From NCBI RefSeq assembly GCF_012062845.1, contig NZ_WWNB01000001.1, forward strand, positions 124,001 through 188,000: a stretch of DNA of 64,000 bases, in the 5' to 3' direction. Source of the DNA: Halomonas salinarum. Its GTDB lineage: Bacteria; Pseudomonadota; Gammaproteobacteria; Pseudomonadales; Halomonadaceae. Below, one piece after another: positions 33,585 to 42,663 of the stretch; positions within the stretch are counted from its first letter, which is position 1; every line of letters begins with the position of its first letter. The notes under the pieces were generated by a model. The model was not told where the DNA came from, searched no databases, and saw nothing but the letters and a program-made list of their open reading frames with translations. The translations under genes and the position numbers were made by a program.

Positions 33585-35285
33585 ATGAGTCAAACCCTAC
33601 TCGCCCTGCTCGCCTTCACGCCACTATTGCTGGCGGGCGTGCTGCTGATTGGGCTTCGCATGCCTGCCCGCAGGGCCATGCCCATCGTTTATGTGGTCAC
33701 GGCCGCCATCGGCCTGTTTGCCTGGGACATGACCGCTAGCCGAGTGCTGGCCTCGACCCTCCAGGGATTGATGCTGACAGTCGCGATCCTGTGGATCATC
33801 TTCGGCGCCATCCTGCTGCTCAATACCCTGAAGCATTCCGGCGGCATCACCGCGATCCGCAATGGCTTCTCGGGCATCAGTCCTGATCGCCGGGTTCAGG
33901 CGATCATCGTCGCCTGGCTGTTCGGCTGCTTCATCGAGGGTGCCTCAGGCTTCGGCACGCCTGCTGCCGTGGCCGCCCCCTTGATGGTGGCACTCGGTTT
34001 CCCGGCGCTCGCCGCGGTAATGGTGGGCATGATGATCCAGTCTACTCCGGTGTCCTTCGGCGCCGTGGGTACGCCGATTGTAGTGGGTGTCAGCGGCGGG
34101 CTGGACAAGATCGGCATTACCGAACAGCTGACCGCCGGCGGCGGCACCTGGCTCGAATACTTCCGTCTAATCACTTCTGAGGTGGCCATCATTCACGGCA
34201 TCGTAGGCCTGCTGATGCCGCTTCTGATGGTGATGATGATGGTGCGCTTCTTCGGTACCAACCGTTCCTGGAAGGAAGGCCTTTCCATCGCGCCCTTTGC
34301 GCTATTTGCCGGCGCCAGCTTCTCGGTGCCCTACATGCTGGCCGGCGTTCTGCTGGGCCCGGAGTTCCCCTCGATGATCGGCGCCATGATAGGCCTCGCC
34401 ATTGTCGTGCCAGCGGCTCGCCGCGGCTTCCTGATTCCCAAGGACACCTGGGACTTCCCGGCCTCGAACGCCTGGCCGGATCATTGGCTCGGCAAGCTCG
34501 ACATCAAGCTCGATGACGTCACCGGCAAGGCCCCGATGTCGGCCTTTATGGGCTGGGCACCCTATGTACTGCTGGCTATCTTCCTTGTCGCTTCGCGCAC
34601 TATCGCTCCGCTCAAAGACGCACTGACGTCGTTCAGCCTGTCCTGGAGCGATATACTTGGCGAGGCGGGCGTATCGGGCAGCATTCAGCCTCTGTATCTG
34701 CCCGGCGGGATTTTGCTCGCCGTGGTGCTGGTCACCATTGTCATGCATCGCATGCGCACCGCCGAGGTCAAGGCCGCCTTCCATGAATCCTCCAAGACAC
34801 TGCTGGGAGCTGGCTTTGTGCTGCTGTTCACCATTCCCATGGTGCGCATCCTGATCAACTCCGGCGTCAATACCGCCGACCTGGCGTCCATGCCAGTGGC
34901 CATGGCACAGCTGGTCGCCGACAGTGTGGGCGACATCTACCCGCTGTTCGCACCGACAGTGGGCGCCCTGGGCGCCTTCATCGCCGGCTCCAACACGGTC
35001 TCGAACCTGATGCTGTCGGACTTTCAGTTCAACATCGCCCAGCAACTGGGACTCTCCACCGCCATGATGGTGGCCCTGCAAGCGGTCGGCGCCGCTGCCG
35101 GCAACATGATCGCCATTCACAACGTGGTCGCCGCCTCGGCAACCGTCGGCCTGCTGGGCCGCGAAGGCGTTACCCTTCGCAAGACGATCCTGCCGACGCT
35201 CTATTACGTGATCGCGGCGGGACTGATTGGCCTGTTCGCCTTCTATGGCCTCGATATCAGTGACGGCCTGCTGACGCTTGGCTAA
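33585..35285 (+). CDS. lldP: L-lactate/glycolate permease (LctP family)
   Basis: A 566-residue inner-membrane proton symporter with about 12-14 helices, normal LldP/GlcA length. Family landmarks: [51 protein letters not shown] near residue 110, [20 protein letters not shown] near 465 and [26 protein letters not shown] near 505. Because glcDEFG follow on the same strand and share an operator motif, glycolate (GlcA role) is the likely physiological substrate, with D/L-lactate also possible. A strong intrinsic terminator follows, so it is a separate transcript from glcDEFG. Confidence 0.92.
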   Translation: MSQTLLALLAFTPLLLAGVLLIGLRMPARRAMPIVYVVTAAIGLFAWDMTASRVLASTLQGLMLTVAILWIIFGAILLLNTLKHSGGITAIRNGFSGISPDRRVQAIIVAWLFGCFIEGASGFGTPAAVAAPLMVALGFPALAAVMVGMMIQSTPVSFGAVGTPIVVGVSGGLDKIGITEQLTAGGGTWLEYFRLITSEVAIIHGIVGLLMPLLMVMMMVRFFGTNRSWKEGLSIAPFALFAGASFSVPYMLAGVLLGPEFPSMIGAMIGLAIVVPAARRGFLIPKDTWDFPASNAWPDHWLGKLDIKLDDVTGKAPMSAFMGWAPYVLLAIFLVASRTIAPLKDALTSFSLSWSDILGEAGVSGSIQPLYLPGGILLAVVLVTIVMHRMRTAEVKAAFHESSKTLLGAGFVLLFTIPMVRILINSGVNTADLASMPVAMAQLVADSVGDIYPLFAPTVGALGAFIAGSNTVSNLMLSDFQFNIAQQLGLSTAMMVALQAVGAAAGNMIAIHNVVAASATVGLLGREGVTLRKTILPTLYYVIAAGLIGLFAFYGLDISDGLLTLG

Positions 35286-35304
35286 CCGACACCCGGCCTG
35301 AACA

Positions 35305-35345
35305 AGCACGATGCTCGCACCCCGCGAGCATCGTGCTCTTTTTTC
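35305..35345 (+). terminator. Intrinsic terminator after LctP permease
   Basis: AGCACGATGCTCGC (35305-35318) and GCGAGCATCGTGCT (35324-35337) form a perfect 14-base-pair stem with a 5-base loop, followed by CTTTTTTTCT. Confidence 0.92.
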
Positions 35346-35416
35346 TATCTCGACACGCCCTCTCACACGCCCTCTCGCTTGCCTTCCCGACGTTCTCGCA
35401 ACGCCCGATATAAATT

Positions 35417-35431
35417 TGGAAAACATTTCCA
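35417..35431. promoter_or_regulatory. IclR-type palindrome upstream of glcD
   Basis: TGGAAAACATTTCCA is a perfect palindrome with a 3-base centre, matching the IclR-family operator pattern TGGAAANNNTTTCCA. The same motif occurs upstream of gcl at 57109-57123. It is 121 bases before the glcD start and 15 bases before a TGGTNNNACCA site. Confidence 0.7.
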
Positions 35432-35446
35432 CCACATCTCATCCAT

Positions 35447-35457
35447 TGGTCATACCA
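35447..35457. promoter_or_regulatory. TGGTNNNACCA site upstream of glcD
   Basis: TGGTCATACCA matches the core of the palindrome upstream of the LctP permease (33445-33459) and of GlcC/LldR-type GntR operators. It would let one glycolate- or lactate-sensing regulator control both transcripts. Confidence 0.5.
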
Positions 35458-35551
35458 GCGACCCAAGAGCCTTTACAGGCGTCGATAGATTGGAGAGATT
35501 GGAGAGATCGCCCTTGCGTGGCGCATGTCCACGACCCTTTGAGGCATAGCC

Positions 35552-37051
35552 ATGAACATCCTCTACGACGAACATCTCGACGGCCCCATTGCGCCCCAGA
35601 ATAAGGCCGATGTGCTCGCCGACCTGAGCCAGGCCATTCCAGACATGACCCTCCTGCACCGTGAGGAGGATCTGCGGCCCTTCGAGTGTGATGGGCTCTC
35701 GGCCTATCAGGTGCTGCCGATGCTGGTGGCGTTGCCCGACTCACTCGACCAGGTCGAGACGCTGATGCGTCGCTGCCATGCCATGGGTGTGCCGGTGGTG
35801 ACCCGTGGCGCCGGCACTGGTCTTTCCGGCGGCGCCCTGCCCCTCGAGCAGGGCGTGCTGCTGGTAATGTCGCGGTTCCAGCGCATCCTCGCGGTCGACC
35901 CCGAGGCCCGTATCGCCCAGGTGCAACCCGGGGTGCGCAACCTCGCAATTTCGGAAGCCGCCGCGCCTCATGGTCTCTACTATGCGCCGGACCCCTCATC
36001 GCAGATCGCCTGCTCGATCGGCGGTAACGTCGCCGAGAACGCCGGCGGCGTGCATTGCCTGAAATACGGACTGACCGTGCACAACGTGCTCAAGGTCGAG
36101 GTGATTACCATCGAAGGCGAGCGCATGACGCTTGGCGCCGAATCATTCGACGCACCGGGTTTCGACCTGCTGGCGCTATTCACCGGCAGCGAAGGCATGC
36201 TCGGTGTGATCACCGAGATTACCGTCAAGCTGCTACCCAAGCCCGAGACCGCCAAGGTACTGATGGCAAGCTTCGACGACGTCGAAAAGGCCGGCCGTGC
36301 GGTGGGCGAGATCATCGCCGCGGGCATCATTCCCGGCGGGCTTGAGATGATGGACAAGCTGGCCATCCGCGCCGCCGAGGACTTCGTCAAGGCCGGCTAC
36401 CCGGTCGGAGCCGAGGCCATCCTGCTCTGCGAGCTAGACGGCGTGGAGGCCGATGTGGCCGACGACTGCGAGACGGTGCGTCGCGTGCTGGAAGCCGCCG
36501 GCGCCACAGACATCCAGCAGGCCCGGGATGATGCCGAGCGCGCCCGCTTCTGGGCCGGGCGCAAGAACGCCTTCCCCGCGGTAGGCCGCATGTCCCCTGA
36601 CTACTACTGCATGGACGGCACCATTCCGCGCCGCGAGCTACCCAGCGTTCTCAAGGGCATCGCCCGGCTCTCCGAGGAATCGGGCCTGCGTGTCGCCAAT
36701 GTCTTCCATGCCGGCGACGGCAACATGCACCCGCTGATCCTCTTCGATGCCAACCAGCCCGGGGAGCTCGAACTCGCCGAAGAGGTCGGCGGCAAGATTC
36801 TCGAGCTGTGCGTGGCGGCCGGCGGCAGCATCACCGGCGAGCACGGGGTGGGGCGCGAGAAGATCAACCAGATGTGCGCCCAGTTCCAGCCCGACGAGAT
36901 CAGCGCCTTCCATGCGGTGAAGGCCGCCTTCGACGAGCAACGGCTGCTCAACCCGGGCAAGAACATCCCGACCCTGCAGCGATGCGCCGAGTTCGGCGCC
37001 ATGCATGTCCACAACAACGAGCTACCGCATCCCGAGCTTCCGCGGTTTTAA
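35552..37051 (+). CDS. glcD: Glycolate oxidase FAD subunit GlcD
   Basis: A 499-residue FAD-binding oxidase, the same length as E. coli GlcD. The PCMH-type FAD site is seen as PVVTRGAGTGLSGGALPLEQGVLLVMSRFQRIL near residue 83 and CSIGGNVAENAGGVHCLKYG near 152; the C-terminal substrate domain contains NVFHAGDGNMHPLILFD and GGSITGEHGVGREK. It oxidises glycolate (or D-lactate) to glyoxylate, passing electrons via GlcF to the respiratory chain. TTGAGG precedes ATG 35552. First gene of glcDEFG. Confidence 0.96.
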   Translation: MNILYDEHLDGPIAPQNKADVLADLSQAIPDMTLLHREEDLRPFECDGLSAYQVLPMLVALPDSLDQVETLMRRCHAMGVPVVTRGAGTGLSGGALPLEQGVLLVMSRFQRILAVDPEARIAQVQPGVRNLAISEAAAPHGLYYAPDPSSQIACSIGGNVAENAGGVHCLKYGLTVHNVLKVEVITIEGERMTLGAESFDAPGFDLLALFTGSEGMLGVITEITVKLLPKPETAKVLMASFDDVEKAGRAVGEIIAAGIIPGGLEMMDKLAIRAAEDFVKAGYPVGAEAILLCELDGVEADVADDCETVRRVLEAAGATDIQQARDDAERARFWAGRKNAFPAVGRMSPDYYCMDGTIPRRELPSVLKGIARLSEESGLRVANVFHAGDGNMHPLILFDANQPGELELAEEVGGKILELCVAAGGSITGEHGVGREKINQMCAQFQPDEISAFHAVKAAFDEQRLLNPGKNIPTLQRCAEFGAMHVHNNELPHPELPRF

Positions 37052-37179
37052 TCGAGAGCTGCCAGTTCTGATCAAGGCATCGACCACCATGACCAGAGCA
37101 TGCAGGCGGGAGCCGATAGCGAGAGTGGCGCCCACCGCACGTCATCGGCGGCGCTGGCGCAGACGTAGAAGGATTCATC

Positions 37180-38292
37180 ATGGCTGACACCTACGCATCA
37201 CCCCACGATCAGAACATGAGTGCCGAGATCGGCGAGCAAATTCGCCACGCCGATAAGGCAGGCTCGCCGCTGCGGATCGTTGGTGGTGACACCCGAAGCT
37301 TCTACGGCCGGGCAGTAGATGGCACTCCGCTGTCGCTGTCTGCTCACCGCGGCATCACCCATTACGACCCGGTCGAGCTCGTCGTCTCGGTGCGCACCGG
37401 CACACCACTTGACGAGCTCGAGTCGGCGCTTCAAGCCGAAGGCCAGATGCTTGGCTGCGAACCGCCTCGCTTCGGCGAGGTTGGCACTGTCGGTGGCATG
37501 ATCGCCACCGGACTCTCCGGGCCACGCCGTCCCTGGGCCGGCGCGGTGCGTGACTTCGTGCTCGGCACCCGGGTGATCGACCGCACCGGTCGTGAGCTGC
37601 GTTTCGGTGGCGAGGTAATGAAGAATGTCGCCGGCTACGACATCTCGCGACTGATGGTCGGCGCCCAGGGCACCCTCGGGGTGGTCAGTGAGGTCTCGAT
37701 GAAGGTACTGCCAAGGCCTGCCGCCAGTGCCAGCCTGCGCCTGGAAATGCCGCTGGAGAAGGCCCTGGATCGCCTCACCCAATGGGGCCGCCAGCCGCTG
37801 CCGATCACTGCCTCCGCCTACACGGATGGCGCCCTGCACCTGCGCCTGGAAGGCGGCGCAAGCTCAGTGGCCGCAACCCGCGAGCGCCTGGGCGGCGATG
37901 AGCTCGAGGAAGACTTCTGGCAGACGCTGCGGGATCTGCGTCTGCCCTTCTTCACCGATGACGCTCGCCCGCTGTGGCGGCTCTCATTGCCCAACCACAC
38001 CCCGCCGCTGCCGCTTGCCGGCGAAACGCTCCTCGATTGGGCCGGCGCCCAACGTTGGCTGAAGAGCGATGCCGCTGCCGAGGAGATTCGCGCCGCCGCC
38101 AGCCGAGTGGGTGGCCACGCCACCTGCTTGGGCGCCAGTGACGGGCAAGGCGAAGGGCATCACAAAGCACAGGGCGCGGCCGAACCTTTCACCCCCCTCG
38201 CCCCTGTCATCGCCAAGTATCATCGTCGGCTCAAGGCCGAACTCGACCCGAACGGGATATTCAACCCCGGCCGCCTATACGGCGACGTCTAA
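37180..38292 (+). CDS. glcE: Glycolate oxidase FAD-binding subunit GlcE
   Basis: A 370-residue second FAD-binding subunit of glycolate oxidase. GDTRSFYGRAVDGTPLSL near residue 31, YDPVELVVSVRTGTPLDELESAL, GEVGTVGGMIATGLSGPRRPWAGAVRDFVLG and GEVMKNVAGYDISRLMVGAQGTLGVV are typical GlcE. It begins 128 bases after glcD, with AAGGA 6 bases before the ATG; that gap shows no gene. GlcD, GlcE and GlcF are all needed for activity in E. coli. Confidence 0.95.
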   Translation: MADTYASPHDQNMSAEIGEQIRHADKAGSPLRIVGGDTRSFYGRAVDGTPLSLSAHRGITHYDPVELVVSVRTGTPLDELESALQAEGQMLGCEPPRFGEVGTVGGMIATGLSGPRRPWAGAVRDFVLGTRVIDRTGRELRFGGEVMKNVAGYDISRLMVGAQGTLGVVSEVSMKVLPRPAASASLRLEMPLEKALDRLTQWGRQPLPITASAYTDGALHLRLEGGASSVAATRERLGGDELEEDFWQTLRDLRLPFFTDDARPLWRLSLPNHTPPLPLAGETLLDWAGAQRWLKSDAAAEEIRAAASRVGGHATCLGASDGQGEGHHKAQGAAEPFTPLAPVIAKYHRRLKAELDPNGIFNPGRLYGDV

Positions 38293-38321
38293 GCCCGGCG
38301 AAAGCCCGAAGGGAGAGCCCG

Positions 38322-39554
38322 ATGCAGACGCATTTCAGCCAAGACGATCTCAAGAAGCCCCATATCCGCGAGGCCGACCGTGTCCTGCGCAGCTGCGTGC
38401 ACTGTGGCTTCTGCAATGCCACCTGCCCGACCTATCAGCTGCTCGGCGACGAACGCGATGGTCCCCGCGGGCGCATCTACCTGATGAAGGAGCTGCTTGA
38501 GAGCCGCGATGACGATGATCAGGTCACCGAGGAGACCCGGCTGCACCTGGACCGCTGCCTGACCTGCCGCAACTGCGAAACCACCTGTCCATCGGGCGTC
38601 GAGTATCACAAGCTGCTCGACATCGGTCGCGCCGAGATCGAGCGCCGGGTGCCCAGAAGCCTGCCGGAACGCGCCCTGCGCCTCGGGCTGCGTAAGGCCC
38701 TGGTCGAGCCCACTCGCTTCAAGGCTCTGCTCGCACTGGGCACCACCTTCAAACCACTGATGCCCGGCCGACTCAAGAGCAAGATGCCGCCGGCGCCGGT
38801 GGATGCCGGCTCGCGCCCGGATGGCAAGCACCATGCGCGCCAGATGCTGATTCTCGAAGGCTGTGTGCAACCGGGCCTTTCACCCAATACCAACGCCGCC
38901 ACGGCGCGTGTGCTGGACCGACTCGGCATCGGCCTGACCCCGGCACCCGAGGCGGGTTGCTGCGGCGCCATCGATTTCCACCTCAACGCCCAGGAGGCCG
39001 GACGGGCCCGCATGCGCGCCAATATCGATGCCTGGTGGCCGCACCTGGAAGCCGGCTGTGAAGCCATCGTCCAGACCGCCAGCGGTTGCGGTGCCATGGT
39101 CAAGGAATACGGCGAGGTGCTCGCCGACGACCCGACCTATGCCGAAAAAGCCGCCCGGGTCAGCGCCCTGGCCAAGGATCTTGGCGAACTTCTGGCCGAT
39201 GAAGACCTGGATACCCTGAGCATTCAGGACAAGCAGCGACTGGCCTTTCACTGCCCCTGTACACTGCAGCACGCGCAGAAGCTGGCCGGAAGCGTCGAAG
39301 GCGTGCTCAGCCGGCTGGGTTTCTCACTCACACCGGTTCAGGATAGCCATCTGTGTTGCGGCTCGGCAGGCACCTATTCGATCACACAGCCAGAACTGGC
39401 CACTCAGCTGCGCGACAACAAGCTCGACGCATTGGAAGCCGGCGACCCGGAAACGATTGTGACAGCCAACATCGGTTGCCAGACCCACCTGGCCGGCGCC
39501 GGCCGCACGCCCGTTCGCCACTGGATCGAAATCGTCGATGAGGCGCTGACATAA
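38322..39554 (+). CDS. glcF: Glycolate oxidase iron-sulfur subunit GlcF
   Basis: A 410-residue protein with two 4Fe-4S ferredoxin motifs: CVHCGFCNATCP near residue 28 and CLTCRNCETTCP near residue 81. Two cysteine-rich CCG domains follow, ending in GCCGAIDFHL and LCCGSAGTYS. The subunit carries electrons from the flavin subunits to the membrane quinone pool. It starts 29 bases after glcE with a GGGAG ribosome site. Confidence 0.96.
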   Translation: MQTHFSQDDLKKPHIREADRVLRSCVHCGFCNATCPTYQLLGDERDGPRGRIYLMKELLESRDDDDQVTEETRLHLDRCLTCRNCETTCPSGVEYHKLLDIGRAEIERRVPRSLPERALRLGLRKALVEPTRFKALLALGTTFKPLMPGRLKSKMPPAPVDAGSRPDGKHHARQMLILEGCVQPGLSPNTNAATARVLDRLGIGLTPAPEAGCCGAIDFHLNAQEAGRARMRANIDAWWPHLEAGCEAIVQTASGCGAMVKEYGEVLADDPTYAEKAARVSALAKDLGELLADEDLDTLSIQDKQRLAFHCPCTLQHAQKLAGSVEGVLSRLGFSLTPVQDSHLCCGSAGTYSITQPELATQLRDNKLDALEAGDPETIVTANIGCQTHLAGAGRTPVRHWIEIVDEALT

Positions 39555-39617
39555 GCGCCCGGGCGCCCCTCGTTCAGACACCCAACCCCAATATCGAACA
39601 CACCCAAGGAGCATCCC

Positions 39618-40019
39618 ATGCAGACCAAATCCGTGCTGACCCTTTCAGACGCCAACCTGATTCTCGACGCTGCTCAAAAGGAAGCCGAAGCCAACGGCTG
39701 GGCCGTGACGATCGCCGTCGCCGATGATGGTGGGCACCTGCTGGCCCTGCGTCGCCTTGATGGCGCCGCGCCGATGACGCCGACCGTGGCCTCAGAGAAA
39801 GCCCGCAGCTCAGCACTGGGCAAAAAGGAAACCCAGGTCTTCGAGGACATGATCAATAACGGTCGGACCGCCTTTTTGTCCGCCCCGCTGACCGCCACCC
39901 TCTCCGGCGGTGTACCGGTGCTCAACGACGGTCACGTCGCTGGCACCGTCGGCGTCTCCGGCGTCAAGCCAGACCAGGACGTACAGATCGCCAAGGCAGG
40001 CATCGCCGCTCTGGGCTAA
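39618..40019 (+). CDS. glcG: GlcG/HbpS family protein
   Basis: A 133-residue small protein, last gene of the glycolate operon. LTLSDANLILDAAQKEAEANGWAVTIAVADDGGHLLALRRLDGAAPMTP and FLSAPLTATLSGGVPVLNDGHVAGTVGVSG are the GlcG/HbpS pattern. The family includes haem-binding and corrinoid-adenosylation accessory proteins; the GlcG role in glycolate use is not known. CAAGGAG lies 8 bases upstream. A terminator follows. Confidence 0.92.
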   Translation: MQTKSVLTLSDANLILDAAQKEAEANGWAVTIAVADDGGHLLALRRLDGAAPMTPTVASEKARSSALGKKETQVFEDMINNGRTAFLSAPLTATLSGGVPVLNDGHVAGTVGVSGVKPDQDVQIAKAGIAALG

Positions 40020-40056
40020 CGCAACGCCCAAAAAGTATGTCGATTTGCCCCTTTTC

Positions 40057-40090
40057 CCCCGCCGCCGTATGGCCCAGCGGGGATTTTTTT
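40057..40090 (+). terminator. Intrinsic terminator after glcG
   Basis: CCCCGC (40057-40062) pairs with GCGGGG (40077-40082), with inner GCC/GGC pairing, followed by ATTTTTTT. Confidence 0.7.
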
Positions 40091-40122
40091 ATTGATCCAG
40101 CATCCGTCACTCGACCGCGCGC

Positions 40123-41019
40123 TCAGTTGCTGGCCAGGATCCAATCCAGAAAGGCCTGCTTGGCCGGGCTTTGACCCTCCGCATGAACATCGATCACCCC
40201 ATAGCCGTTGTCGGTGCTCAGGCTGAGAGACTCAAGCCCCACCAGCATGCCGCGATCGAGCTGGTCCTCGACCACGCCCCGCCACCCTAGGCCGACGCCC
40301 TGGCCGGCGATCGCCGCCTGCAACAGCAGCGGATAGTTGTTGAAGATCAGCTCCGAAGGCGCCTGGTGCGCCTGCCCCCCCATGCGCTCGAAATACCCGG
40401 GCCAGTCCAACCACTTCTGGCCCTGGTCGGCGGTCAGGGTCAGCAGCGGCACCTCACCGAGACGCGCCAGATCATCGATCGGCCCGTACGCGTCCAGGAA
40501 CCCGGGACTGCACACTGGAAATACCTCCTCGTCGAGCAGCCGCGGTATCCCCTCGAGCTCTCGCTGGTCGGCGAACACGATGGCGATATCGACCTCCTGC
40601 TCCCGCCAGTCGAAGACCCCCTGATTGGTCATGATCCGGACGTCGATATGGGGATGTTGCTGACGAAAGGCCGGCAGGCGCGGCAGCAGCCAATACGAGG
40701 CCAGAGAAAAATCGGTGAGGAGGGTTAGGCGCGGGTTGCGGTGACGCTGCTGCAAGCGGTCGATGGTGCCTTCGATGGTCGCGAACCCAACCTGCACGGC
40801 CTCGCACAGCGCCTGGCCCGGCTCGGTCAGGCGGACGCCGCGATAGATGCGATCAAACAGTTGCAGGCCGAGCTCTTCCTCGAGGGCCCGCACCTGCTGG
40901 CTGACGGCCGACTGGGTGGAACGCAGCTCCTTGGCGGCGGCGGTGAAACTCAGGTGTCGGGCCGCCGATTCGAAGACCCGCAGCCCATTGGGCGATATCC
41001 GCTTGCTGGTTAATAACAT
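40123..41019 (-). CDS. LysR-family regulator of choline-sulfate use
   Basis: A 298-residue LysR regulator. The helix-turn-helix covers residues about 10-65 (RISPNGLRVFESAARHLSFTAAAKELRSTQSAVSQQVRALEEELGLQLFDR), and the effector domain about 95-295. It is divergent from betC over a 114-base gap, the standard arrangement for the choline-sulfate utilisation regulator, so it probably activates betC when choline-sulfate is present. ATG 41019 is chosen as the family-like start. The open frame extends 1.5 kb further upstream on this strand, but that part is antisense to betC and is rejected. Confidence 0.9.
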   Translation of the reverse strand: MLLTSKRISPNGLRVFESAARHLSFTAAAKELRSTQSAVSQQVRALEEELGLQLFDRIYRGVRLTEPGQALCEAVQVGFATIEGTIDRLQQRHRNPRLTLLTDFSLASYWLLPRLPAFRQQHPHIDVRIMTNQGVFDWREQEVDIAIVFADQRELEGIPRLLDEEVFPVCSPGFLDAYGPIDDLARLGEVPLLTLTADQGQKWLDWPGYFERMGGQAHQAPSELIFNNYPLLLQAAIAGQGVGLGWRGVVEDQLDRGMLVGLESLSLSTDNGYGVIDVHAEGQSPAKQAFLDWILASN

Positions 41020-41133
41020 TAGATGAACTAATCCCACCCATAAAAAATTAGCGAGTTTACAGGGTATGAGATTAGCATAGAGACTGTCTCCCGACCGCAA
41101 GCAATCCCTGCACCCCTCGGGAGGCACGTCCCC

Positions 41134-42663
41134 ATGTCCAATAAGAAGCCCAATATTCTCTTCCTCATGGCCGACCAGATGGCTGCGCCATCGCTGTCGT
41201 TCTATGGCCACGAGGTCACCAAGACACCGAACCTGTCGCGCCTGGCGGAAGAAGGCGTGGTCTTCGACTCGGCCTACTGCAACAGCCCGCTGTGCGCGCC
41301 GTCGCGCTTCGTCCTGATGGCCGGCCAGCTGCCGTCGCGGATCGGCGCTTTCGACAACGCCTCCGAGCTGGCCGCCGAAACGCCCACCTTCGCCCACTAC
41401 CTGCGCGATGCCGGCTACCAGACCGCGCTTTCCGGCAAGATGCACTTCTGCGGCCCGGACCAGCTGCACGGCTTCGAGGAGCGCCTGACCTCCGACATCT
41501 ACCCGGCCGACTTCGGCTGGTTCGTCGACTGGGAGAACTTCGAGGAGCGTCCGAGCTACTACCACAACATGTCTTCGGTCACCCAGGCCGGGCCCTGCGT
41601 ACGCTCCAATCAGCTCGACTTCGATGACGAAGTGACCTTCCGCGCCCAGCGCTTCATCTATGACTATGCGCGCAGCGATCAGGAGCGTCCCTTCTGCCTC
41701 ACGGTCTCGCTGACTCACCCCCACGACCCCTACACCATCCCGCAGGAATACTGGGATCGCTACGATCACGACGAGATCGATATGCCCAAGGTGCCCTACT
41801 CTCGGGACCTGATGGACCCGCATTCCAAGCGCCTGCGTCAGGTCTATCAGTGCGACGAGGACACCATCAACGACGAGCAGATCCGCAATGCGCGTCGTGC
41901 CTACTACGGCGCCATCAGCTATGTCGACGACCAGCTCGGCAAGGTGCTGACGGCCCTGAAGGAAAGCGGCCTGGAAGAGGACACCATCATCGTCTTCTCC
42001 GGCGACCACGGCGACATGCTCGGCGAGCGTGGTCTCTGGTACAAGATGAGCTGGTTCGAAGGCTCCGCCCGCGTACCAATGATCGTGCATGCCCCGGGAC
42101 GCTTCACCCCCGGCCGCGTCAAGCAGTCCGTATCCACCATGGACCTGCTGCCGACCTTCGCTGAATGGGGCAATGACGGCCAGGCCCCGGACTACGCGGT
42201 GCCCATCGATGGCCGCAGCCTGAACCCGCACCTGACCGGTACCGGCGGCCATGATGAGGTGATCGGCCAATACTGCGGTGAAGGCGCCATCGCCCCGCTG
42301 CTGATGATTCGTCGCGGTCGCTACAAGTTCGTCCATACCAGCCCGGACCCGGACCAGCTGTTCGACCTCGAGGCCGATCCGCAGGAGCTGACCAACCTCG
42401 CCGAGGATCCCGAGCACCAGGACCGGTGCAAGCAGTTCCGTGAGGAGATCGCGAGCCGCTGGGATCTCGAACAGCTGCACCAGGACGTGCTCGACAGCCA
42501 GCGCCGTCGCAAGCTGGTCGCCCGCGCCAACATGAAGGGCAAGGTGACCCCCTGGGATCACCAGCCATTCTTCGATGCCAGCGTCCAGTACATGCGCAAC
42601 ACCATCGACCTGGATGACCTCGAGGCGCGTTCACGCTTCCCGCATGTGACCGACGAACGGTAA
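41134..42663 (+). CDS. betC: Choline-sulfatase
   Basis: A 509-residue cytoplasmic sulfatase that hydrolyses choline-O-sulfate to choline and sulfate; choline then feeds glycine betaine synthesis. It begins with the alkaline-phosphatase-fold metal site NILFLMADQMAAPSLSFYG; the formylglycine motif is CAPSR near residue 54; SGKMHFCGPDQLHGFEERL and FSGDHGDMLGERGLWYKMS complete the active site. The C-terminal PFFDASVQYMRNT is characteristic of choline-sulfatases. GGGAGG precedes ATG 41134. The stop overlaps the next ATG (TAATG), coupling it to a SulP transporter. Confidence 0.95.
   Translation: MSNKKPNILFLMADQMAAPSLSFYGHEVTKTPNLSRLAEEGVVFDSAYCNSPLCAPSRFVLMAGQLPSRIGAFDNASELAAETPTFAHYLRDAGYQTALSGKMHFCGPDQLHGFEERLTSDIYPADFGWFVDWENFEERPSYYHNMSSVTQAGPCVRSNQLDFDDEVTFRAQRFIYDYARSDQERPFCLTVSLTHPHDPYTIPQEYWDRYDHDEIDMPKVPYSRDLMDPHSKRLRQVYQCDEDTINDEQIRNARRAYYGAISYVDDQLGKVLTALKESGLEEDTIIVFSGDHGDMLGERGLWYKMSWFEGSARVPMIVHAPGRFTPGRVKQSVSTMDLLPTFAEWGNDGQAPDYAVPIDGRSLNPHLTGTGGHDEVIGQYCGEGAIAPLLMIRRGRYKFVHTSPDPDQLFDLEADPQELTNLAEDPEHQDRCKQFREEIASRWDLEQLHQDVLDSQRRRKLVARANMKGKVTPWDHQPFFDASVQYMRNTIDLDDLEARSRFPHVTDER

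Noticed and set aside
41020-42561. Large minus-strand open frame extending the LysR gene to 812 residues
   Set aside because: It is antisense to betC, lacks family resemblance upstream of MLLTSKR and is a GC-rich shadow frame.
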